Shown in pieces: positions 55,841-64,000 of a stretch of DNA of 64,000 bases. Origin of the DNA: Portulaca oleracea. Taxonomy: Eukaryota > Streptophyta > Magnoliopsida > Caryophyllales > Portulacaceae. The notes under the pieces were generated by a model. That model did not search any database and was not told where the DNA came from. It was given only the letters and a program-made list of their open reading frames with translations. Where the stretch lies: the NCBI GenBank assembly GCA_029582165.1, contig CM055875.1, positions 25,995,144 to 26,059,143 of the forward strand. The letters run 5' to 3'. Each line of letters starts with the position of its first letter. Position 1 is the stretch's first letter. The position numbers were made by a program, and so were the translations under genes.

Positions 55841-56018
55841 ACCATCCTGTGTGAATCATACAAAGCCTGGAGATTCATTTTCTCAATCATTGAACCCCAA
55901 TTTGAAGAAATCATCTAGAAATCCAATGGACCATCCTGCGTGAATCATATAAAGCCCGAAGGGTCATTTTTCTCAATCATTGAACCCTAATCTGAAGAAA
56001 TCATCTAGAAATCCGATG
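55841..56018. repeat. 89-bp tandem duplication
   Basis: ACCATCCTGTGTGAATCATA at 55841 recurs as ACCATCCTGCGTGAATCATA at 55930; both units continue through AAATCATCTAGAAATCC. Confidence 0.88.
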
Positions 56019-57085
56019 GATGCTTGAGACGTTGGGTTGGGGTAAGTGGATGAAAAGTTTCTAATGGTGTATGCTGCGTTGCTTGTTTGGTAGAAAGACA
56101 TGGATGACTTTTGTCCAAATTTAAGGGACCGTGCTTTAGTTGAGTATGCAAGACTCGAATTATGATATGGTGTAATAGTGTATTGATTGTAATGAAATTA
56201 GTATTCTTTGTGTTGAGTTTGATGTAATCAGATACGCGTGTTTGGGATGAATATGATGTTCGTATGAGTTATACACGATGATCGGCTGTTAAAGTCTCGT
56301 TGCCCATGATTATGACTATTCATGTTCATCTGGTTGTTGCATACTGTTCATTTCACGCTATAGTTATAATAAATGTTAAAGTGCTAGGGCATTCCTCACA
56401 AACGCATGGACAAAGTGGGAGTGATTGTGATGTTTGTTTGAGTTGTACATGATGCTTGTCCTATTGGTGTTCATGATTATATGTCTCCATGTTCATCTCC
56501 CTCAAATGCACAACATGTACGAATTAGATAAACATAGAGACACATAACAATTAGCAACAATATTTTACAGGACGAGCATCATAGGTGTTAATAATATAAG
56601 GCATTCTTCTCATGTCCATAACGTTCACAATGTATTTGGGTTGAGTGTGATGTTTGTTTGAGTTATACATAATGTTCGTCTGATATAATGTCAATATCCA
56701 AGACTATACGTCTTCGTGTTCATTTGAGTGTTACATGTTGTCCAGTTGATATGGTAGGTATGATTCATGTTAATATTGTAGGCACGAACCTAATAAACTA
56801 ACTGACCATCTTTTGTTAGTTATAATGATCATCTTATATTCTGGTTGTAATGTTTGATGTCCCTACAGGTAGGGAAAGGGTCATCACCTCGAGTGGTATG
56901 GACACTATGTCCATATAAACATAACTTGTTGTCCATTCAATATTCATGTAAGGAGCAACACCTGTGTCAATGTGGTAAACAGAGGTGATGGAGCACTTTG
57001 ATGTTTTGTTCAATGTTGGATTGGACACTATGTTCATATAAATGCAACATGATGATCATTCAATAAACGATGGATGTCCGGTTTT

Positions 57086-58325
57086 GCAAATTAAGTTGTC
57101 TATTAAATGTTCATCCTGTTTGGACACGATGTCCATATATAGGAACATTTGATGATCATCCATTCTGGGGGTCATGTTTGATGTCCATATAAGTAGGGAA
57201 AGGTTCATCACCCAACTAGGTTGGACACTATGTATATATAAACGCAACTTGTTGATAATTCACATTCAATGGAATGTCCCTATGAGCATTTTGATGTTCG
57301 TTCCATATTCATATTGGATGGTACACTATGTCCACATAAATGCAACTTCATGATCATTTAAAATATGATGGATGTCCATATGTGAATATTAAAAGTGTTC
57401 AGGCAGTTACCAAAAGAAACATTTTGATTACACTTTACTGATTTGTTGAATGATAATAAAATTCATCCCGAACATTTGAAGTCATTAATATTACGATCAA
57501 AAGCGTCACTAGTAGCCTTAATTTGCATTAGTAAATTCATTTTAGTTGTTTATTAAATGTTCATCTTGCTTGGACACGATGTTCATATATACGAACCTTG
57601 AAGTTCATCTATTCTGGTAGTCATGTTTGATGTCCCTATAAGCAGAGAAAGGGTCATCACTCAACTGATGATCATTAGCAGCAAGTGATGAGCATTTAAG
57701 CATTTTGATGTTTATGCAACGTGCATTTTGGTTGGACACTATATTCATATAAGTGCAAGTTGATGATCATTCAAAATTCGATGGTTGTACACATTAGAGT
57801 TTGATATAACATTGCCCAGAACTCGTAAAAGCTTAGAGTTAATGACACTTTGCTAATTTGCTGACTGATAATAACATTCATCCCGAACATTTGAAGTCAT
57901 TAGTATATCGATCAAAAGCGTCACTATTAGTCTTAATGTGCATTAGTGAATTCATTTTAGTTGTTTGTTAAATGTTCATCTTGTTTCGACACGATGCTCA
58001 TATATACAAACCTTGAAGATCATCCATTATGGTAGTCATGTTTGATGTCCCTATAAGTAGAGAAAGGGTCATCACTCAAATGGAGATCATTAGTAGCAAG
58101 TGATGAGCATTTTGATGTTTACTCAACGTGCATTTTGGTTGGACACTATGTTCATATAAGCGCAACTTGATGATCATTCAAAATTCGATGGATGTCCATT
58201 GTGCATATGAAAAGCGTTCATACAGTGACCAAAGAAACATTTTTGATTGATATTTTGCTAATTTGCTGAGTAATACTTATCCTGAACATTTGAAGTCGTA
58301 GATAATACAATCAAAAGCGTCAAAC
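57086..58325. repeat. Tandem array, about 415-450 bp unit, three copies
   Basis: Starts at about 57086, 57540 and 57957 with TTAAATGTTCATCTTGTTTGG-like sequence; each unit then has GGTTGGACACTATGTTCAT, TGATGATCATTCAAAATTCG and CATTTGAAGTC blocks. The last unit is slightly shortened. Confidence 0.82.
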
Positions 58326-58518
58326 AAACCACAACCAAGCCTTCCTAACGTTGTCCAAACGGAAACCAAAACATTAGTCAAAAGAAACAACAAGCATAAC
58401 ATCAATATAAGTCTAAACGTCAATCATACGACAAGTAAAATATCCGAAAGGCTACCACAATCTTATCTAACCAAAACGCTCCATCCTAGTTACAAAATGT
58501 GTTTGACACAATCAACCT

Positions 58519-59725
58519 ACAGGCGCAGAAGCTCTTTCTTTCGGTCCCAGTGGACTGTTTTGGTGTACACCTCTTGTTTCAAATTATTATCTTCGTACAT
58601 GACAATGTCATGGCAGTAACGCCTCCTTAGTGACACAAGCCGGTCATCCTGACAAAGAAGATTTTGGTTGGAGTCAATATAGCATCATAGACAGATGTAA
58701 TGAACATCAGCTTATAACCGAACGAACATCAAGCCATCTAAAAAAAAAGCATTATACATATATCCAACTTGGCAACATTTATAAAAAAAGTAGCTTACAT
58801 CGTCTTCTGTCAGACTGCAATCCTAGTTGTTTGGGTACTTGACACTCACCCCTTGATTTTTTGGAAAGAAAAATAACTTATGTTAATGACTAACAAAATG
58901 GACATCATTACGTAGTAAAATGTTCATCTTGGTGTAATCTAATGGACATTCCTAATTATTATGCATCATTTAAACAAACCAACACAATAAGCATGAGATG
59001 ACCGATTGCATAACGATCGGATTGGAGATGAACATTACATAAATCAGAAATGCAGACCATCAAATATATAACTCAATGTACATGTTAACCACCAAACACA
59101 TATTCATTGCACATAGTTTTTATTCACGGGGCATTAAGTGCACTTACAAAGTACATCAACCAAACCTCATTGACGATATAATTCTATGTCAAATGTACAT
59201 TACGTATATCCGGTATGCACATCATTAACTAACATAATGTACATGCCCTAGTATATATTCGAGATGCACATCATAAACTACTTAATGTACATGTTCAGCA
59301 CAAAAGCAACCTTGGTCTGCATATACATAGTACACCACCCACCTTTCACCATATCCAATTCATATAGGATATAAGCAAACAATAGATGGTCATCACGTGC
59401 CCATACAAATGACATTACGTATAATTATCATGGACGATGCCCTAAGAAGCAACACGTAAAAAAAATGACATCTTCCCACAAATTCCACATCACTTACAAG
59501 CCTACGATGGAAATTCATTATGCCCTAACAAACATGAACAATTACGTGCCGACACAAGGGTCTCGATTAATAGGTAAGGGGTTGAATTTGTTTGAAATTC
59601 TAGGGATTTTATCATAAATGAACCAACTTTTTGCATAAAATCTTTACTAACCTTGACTGATGTTCCAGCCCCCATTCATGGACATCTTTTCCATCGGCAT
59701 CCATGGTTGTCGCTCCAGGATCCAT
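58519..59725 (-). CDS. Possible spliced gene inside the 4.5-kb element (unrecognised)
   Basis: Three minus-strand pieces look exon-like. Piece 1 (59725-59652) opens with ATG (MDPGATTMDADGKDVHEWGL) and ends at a GTTAGT donor. Piece 2 (about 58845-58803) ends at GTAAGC after CQVPKQLGLQSDRRR. Piece 3 (about 58649-58519) follows a TCAG acceptor, reads DDRLVSLRRRYCHDIVMYED then VYTKTVHWDRKKELLRL, and ends at TAG. Some autonomous Mutator-type elements carry such spliced genes, but I recognise no domain, and the joins are inferred only from splice-site sequence. Treat as a hypothesis. Confidence 0.3.
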
Positions 59726-59969
59726 TGTCGATGTCACTGATTCCACCGCTTCTCTCGTCATCGGAAACCCTAAAATCCCTCAGAGCATAGAATCCAAACT
59801 CCTTTTCCTCTCCGACCGTTCGTCTCCCTTCGTTGTTCTTTTCTACTTGGTTAAGTAAAAGATTGTGAAAACTGAAACTTCAAATCAAACATCAGCAGCC
59901 CTCATCATCACACGCGGAGCATTTTCCAATGTTCAATTATGATCACCATATTTTTACTTTTTTTTGGCT

Positions 59970-60104
59970 ACATAATCTCACGTGATGGGTGTCAAAATAA
60001 AGGAGAATTAGTGATTTAATTATGACCCTTGATCTATTATCTAATGGCTATTAGCTCTCCTTCTCACATTCTCACCAAACATCTCTTCTCACCCTATCTA
60101 TTCC

Positions 60105-60105
<1 letters not shown>
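59970..60105 (-). repeat. Right terminal inverted repeat of 4.5-kb element
   Basis: Complement of the left arm; immediately followed by an (ATT)n microsatellite. Confidence 0.85.

Positions 60106-60166
<61 letters not shown>
60106..60166. repeat. (ATT)n microsatellite
   Basis: About 60 bases of uninterrupted ATT directly against the inverted-repeat element. Confidence 0.95.
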
Positions 60167-60167
<1 letters not shown>

Positions 60168-60169
60168 CT

Positions 60170-60361
60170 TCTTTATGCATGGTAGAAAATGGATAGCCTA
60201 TTCTCACGACATTTGGGAGGTTTCTAATCCCTTGATTTGGGAGGGATAACAAATCCCATGGGATTGCAATCTCATTCCAGAAACTCTTCTCCAAAAAAAA
60301 AAGAATTAAAACTAATTCCTGATACATTCCATTCATTTTATACTCACCAAACACACCCTAA
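60170..60361. mobile_element. Possible right part of a Tourist-like MITE
   Basis: Ends CACCAAACACACCCTAA, the complement of the TTAGGGTGTGTTTGG start common in PIF/Harbinger MITEs. No left end was found. Confidence 0.35.
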
Positions 60362-60866
60362 GTAAATTTTTTTAAAAAAAACAAATTGCACCTAGTTCAT
60401 AGTCATAATATTTGATCATTTAAATGGTTAAAAAAATCAAATAGGAATTTATATTGTATTATAGTGAGTATAATTATGCAAAAATAGACTAATGTATCAA
60501 AATCTTAAAATCCTTATTGAAATTGACTCATCAAAATAGGTCAATAGGTAATGTATGCTAATTAAAATTGTTTATTCAAGTTAATATTCACCAGGCTTCG
60601 TTAGAAACCTTCGCACTGCTTACCATGTCATAAGAAACAGAGCCAAACTTCTTATAACTTTGTTTTAGTATACCAAAATTGAATTTTTCATGAAAATCAA
60701 TGAGACAAATCGTGTCAGGGTGACATGGATTGCGCTAGGTGTGACACAGGCCGTGTCTTCTGTTGCAGGGAAAATGATAATTTCGGCCTGAGACATGGTC
60801 TGTGTCCCAAGACAGACACAATTCTCCCCCCTTTTGAGGCGGTCCTTAGAGTTTCTCTTTTTCCCC

Positions 60867-61808
60867 TAGGATTGTTCATAATCCAACCCGGACCGAATAA
60901 AGGACTAGACCAAAAGGACCGAAGATAGTTCGTCTAATCCTCAGTCCAAAGAATACTGAGTTTCGGTCTTCAGTCCAAGGACCGAATTAGAGGACTGAGG
61001 ACCGGACCTAAGACCGAACTAGAAACCAAGTACTCCCTCCGTCCATATTAATTGTCATAATTTTGACTTTCACGGTCTCCAATATCACTTTTTGATTGAT
61101 AATTTCTTGCATAATATGTTATGAACAATTGCAATATTATACTTTTATGATAATATTTTTCGTTACGAATCTAACGGTGATAATTTTATATAGTAACTCA
61201 TTGCATATATTGAGAAATTTATTGGTCAAATTTTTTGAAGTTTGACTGTACAATTTCCAAAAACGATAATTAATATGAAACGGAGAGAGTATTTTTCTTT
61301 GGTTTTCAACTTTTCATCATTATTCACTAATGTTTCTAAGTTTATCGATCTCAAACCCTCAATACTCCCTAGTCCCCACTCCATGCTCCATGCTCCGTGC
61401 TCCCTCCAACCCCCACCACCCTCCGTCACTAGGCGCCACCGCTAGGGCCATCAAGGATGTGAGAGCCACTGCCCTCCCGCCGCACTTAATTGCTTCATCG
61501 ACATTCCCTGACCATCCCCCACTCCCCAAATCCATTGTTTTCTTCTCCGCAGTTGACCACCACACGGTCCACGCCTAGTTGGTCACCACGCACAACCAAT
61601 CGCTTCACATGGTTCAGGCAAAGTTTAATGGCATATCTTCCCTATAATTTGGTCCATTCGGTCGGTCCAGTCCTAGACCGAACTTTTTCGGTACCGACCG
61701 AAAAAAGTTAGGTCATGTCCTCGGTCCAAGCCAGTCCCCCTTGTTCGGTCTTCAGTCCAGTCCAGTCCTGCCTAATTCGGTCCAGTCTTGGACCGATGAA
61801 CAACCCTA
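60867..61808. mobile_element. hAT-type non-autonomous element, 942 bp
   Basis: TAGGATTGTTCAT to ATGAACAACCCTA inverted ends; the flanking 8-mers TTTTCCCC and TTTGCCCT match at 6 of 8. Interior has many GGTCCTTGGACTGAAGACC-like words in both orientations and hosts a Stowaway at 61033-61289. Confidence 0.65.
61033..61289. mobile_element. Nested Stowaway-like MITE, 257 bp
   Basis: CTCCCTCCGTCCATATTAAT to ATATGAAACGGAGAGAG, flanked by TA at 61031-61032 and 61290-61291. Confidence 0.88.
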
Positions 61809-62373
61809 TTTGCCCTTTCTCCTAATCCTTTTGAACAATATAAAAGGAGAGGAAACTTAATAGTTGCCCCTAATTGTTTTGTGCAGTATTGAGAGGAAAG
61901 ATTGAAATTGTTTCTCTAGTCTTTCTCACATTGATTTGCTGTTGTTTAGGGAAACAATAAAATAAACATACACAAAAATATGTACACATACTTTTGAGAT
62001 TAGTCTCAAGAATTCAGATTTAGCAATCAAGTTTCAAGAGTAGCTGCATGGACCTTTTAGTAGATGATTTCTGCTTAGAATCTCGACGATCAACATCAAC
62101 ATAAGTTGGAATCACATCAGGTATAATTTACAGTTTATATAGTTTATTTACTAGGTGATTAATTGAATTCATAATGGTTAGGAATGCCTCCGCTATTAAT
62201 CAAATCCATTTAGGAAATAGATAATTAAAACTCAACATCTCTCTCGTCTTGTTCTCTGCAACACCCGCCCCACAATACTTCTCCATTTAACCAAAAATTA
62301 GAAAATCAATAAAATGAGTTTAGTTAATTGTTATATTACATGAAAGGTTGTGAAACATTAGTATTAAATTGTA

Positions 62374-62932
62374 CTCTCTCTGTTCCATATTAATTTTCTT
62401 GACCATCACGGTTGTCAATGTCACTCTTTGATTGATAATTTCATATATAACAGTACTTTATTAACAACTGTAATATTATACCTTTAGAATAATATTTTTC
62501 GTTACGAATTTAATGATAGTAATTTTATATAACAATTCATTGTATAGATTGAGAAATTTTCTGTCAAAATTTTCAAAGTTTGACTATACAATTTCCAAAT
62601 ATGACCATTAGGCCGTTTTCTTTTATGTGGTAGGTTGCGGTGCGGCGCCACACTGCACCGCACCGCACCGCACCGCACTCCACTCTTTAATTTTCAACCA
62701 TACTTCACCACACTACACCACAATCATTACAAATATATCTTTTCATTTTTCTCTCTCCTCACTTTTCTCCTCTATTTTTCACATTTTTTCTCTTAACCTA
62801 CTCCACCAACCACAACTTTCACCACAATTCATCACAACTCACCATACTTTTTTAAATTCCACCGCACGACACCATTACCACACCGCAACCAACCATATAA
62901 GAGAACGTGGCCTTGATATGAAACGGAGAGAG
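62374..62932. mobile_element. Stowaway-like MITE interrupted by a Tourist-like MITE
   Basis: CTCTCTCTGTTCCATATTAA to GATATGAAACGGAGAGAG, flanked by TA (62372-62373, 62933-62934). Same family as 61033-61289; the right third is displaced by 62611-62912. Confidence 0.85.
62611..62912. mobile_element. Tourist-like MITE, 302 bp, nested
   Basis: GGCCGTTTTCTTTTATGTGG to CCATATAAGAGAACGTGGCC, flanked by TTA and TTG (one change from the TTA duplication). Interior CACCGCACCG repeats match the copy at 51885-52150. Confidence 0.82.
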
Positions 62933-62934
62933 TA

Positions 62935-63756
62935 TGAATATCTTTCTCTCTTACTTTTTCTATTTTTGAATGAGAAAAACTAATAAAATAATTATTTAGT
63001 TAAAAAAAGTTGCAATGAAATTATAAAGTGACGAGTATTATGAGTACAAAAAGTTAATTAAAATGAAAACTATTGTGGGACAGATGTATTATTATTTTAA
63101 ATCGGCGATAAATGGTGTAAATGGAATCTAAATAATTACTTTTTCAAAAAAACTAACTTTATCAAACATAATTTTTTCAAACAGTTAATCAAAACAACTA
63201 AGACAAAAATCCAATCTAAATAGCTAAAAAATAAATAGTCAATGCAAACAATAACAACTAACAACTGTTTACCAAGCATGATCTTAATATTTGATGATAG
63301 ACAGTTAAATACATTATCAATTGCATTGAAATACATTCGTTACATGTATATTATTTAAAGTTGAATGTATGATAATTGACATAAACTTGCTAAGGGACAT
63401 GCTAAATTATAGTTAACAATTGTCATTTCTCATCTTAGTTTCTAGCAGTTGTTGTTGTTGTTATTATTGGTGTGATAAGAATTGAAACACTACACATGAC
63501 CTTTTTTGTTGATTTCGCGAAGCAAAGAAAATCCAATCAAAACTTGAAAACAAGCATGCAATAGAATACAAAGTAAACAAGTAAAGAGTTGAAACTATCA
63601 TAATAACTCTAATCATTTTATTTTTTTTTGACGGCAATTCTAATCATTTTTTGACCAATCTCAAACCTACCAAAATCAAAACTACCATATTAATAAAGAC
63701 AACTACAATACTAACCAAAAAAGAACAAGAAAAAAAGGGGCTATGCTTAATTACAC
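62935..63756. other. AT-rich, no gene
   Basis: 63100-63280 resembles the inverted form of 42100-42230; otherwise nothing recognised. Confidence 0.45.
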
Positions 63757-63962
63757 TTTCGTTCCATATTAATGGTAATAATTTTGATTTTTATGGTCTT
63801 CAATTTCACTTTTTAATTGATAATTTCTTACATAATATGTTATTAACAATTGTAATATTATACTTTTATGATAGTATTTTTCATTATAAATCTAATGGTG
63901 GTAGATTTGTATAACAACTCATTATATATGTTGAGAAATTAATGGTAAAAAATTTTAAAATG
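63757..63962. mobile_element. Worn Stowaway-like MITE
   Basis: TTTCGTTCCATATTAATGGT and the ATATTATACTTTTATGATAG core match the family at 61033, but the right terminus has decayed. Confidence 0.55.
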
Positions 63963-64000
63963 GGAAATTTCATTTGGTAGGTTTCAATTTTTGCTTATTT

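Larger units (their letters stand above)
55583..60105. mobile_element. 4.5-kb DNA transposon-like element with about 135-bp terminal inverted repeats
   Basis: GGGAATAGATAGGGTGAGAA at 55583 has its exact complement ending at 60105. The two arms (to about 55717 and from about 59970) stay near-identical, including TGTTTGGTGAGAATGT and CATCACGTGAGATTA landmarks. Long inverted repeats of this size are typical of Mutator-like elements. The flanks are AT-rich microsatellite-like DNA, so the target duplication is unclear (ATT on both sides; a 9-mer matches only 6 of 9). The interior has two tandem arrays and possible minus-strand exons, but no recognisable transposase. Confidence 0.75.
60600..62120 (+). 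repeat. LTR-like remnant split by a hAT element
   Basis: TATAAAA at 61839-61845 and, upstream, a cluster of GACACAGGCCGTGTC-type palindromes (60725-60830) resemble the LTR layout elsewhere in the window. The two parts are separated by the element at 60867-61808. Termini were not resolved. Confidence 0.4.

Noticed and set aside
1..64000. tRNA genes near primer-site-like sequences
   Set aside because: The tRNA-complementary stretches are retrotransposon primer sites of 12-19 bases; no cloverleaf-forming sequence surrounds them.

Overview
The window looks like intergenic heterochromatin-like DNA from a eudicot plant. It is AT-rich and packed with LTR retrotransposons, MITEs and broken gene fragments. 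I see no intact host gene, no tRNA or rRNA gene and no CRISPR array. Plant identity rests on a Cassandra TRIM element with 5S-rRNA-like LTRs, Athila-, Tat/Ogre- and Tekay-like Ty3/gypsy elements, Stowaway, Tourist, CACTA, Mutator and hAT MITEs, and decayed exons of an IQM calmodulin-binding gene, a TRM5 tRNA methyltransferase gene and a plant tetraspanin. The species cannot be named from the sequence.

Layout. 1-6309: non-autonomous Athila-like element with two LTRs, a tRNA-Asp-type primer site and a decayed gag-like ORF, inserted into a minus-strand Ty1/copia gag (6311-6993) that has its own LTR (7014-7665). 7970-11790: pseudo-exons of IQM (+) and TRM5 (-). 12039-14701: a CACTA MITE with target-site duplication, a truncated CACTA end, and a Ty3 integrase remnant with its LTR. 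15704-17135: a Pack-MULE-like element with a 10-bp target duplication carrying a tetraspanin fragment. 17161-21199: nested Stowaway and hAT-like MITEs. 22172-34505: a three-level nest in which a solo Athila-like LTR contains a Cassandra TRIM, whose 3' LTR contains a 10.25-kb Tat/Ogre-type gag-only element; each level has a perfect 5-bp target duplication. 35391-41739: a complete, young but coding-dead Ty3/gypsy element. 43050-50313: a gag-only copia element containing a deleted Tekay-like element. 51736-53843: Stowaway, Tourist, hAT and Mutator-type MITEs. 55583-60105: a 4.5-kb element with about 135-bp terminal inverted repeats, internal tandem repeats and a possible multi-exon minus-strand gene. 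60600-64000: an LTR-like remnant hosting a hAT element that hosts a Stowaway, then a Stowaway hosting a Tourist.

Most mobile elements here are non-autonomous or broken (gag-only Athila-like, Tat-like and copia elements, TRIM, MITEs), so they would need enzymes supplied from elsewhere in the genome. The observations I find most worth pursuing are: a four-copy hairpin array with compensatory stem changes in the Tat-like element (28571-29400); a recurrent ATACC/GGTAT near-palindrome scattered through the same element; clusters of short GC-rich palindromes just upstream of the TATA box in several unrelated LTR families; the tetraspanin-carrying Pack-MULE; and the large inverted-repeat element at 55583-60105. 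All boundaries were read by eye from terminal motifs and duplications; no search or alignment program was run.
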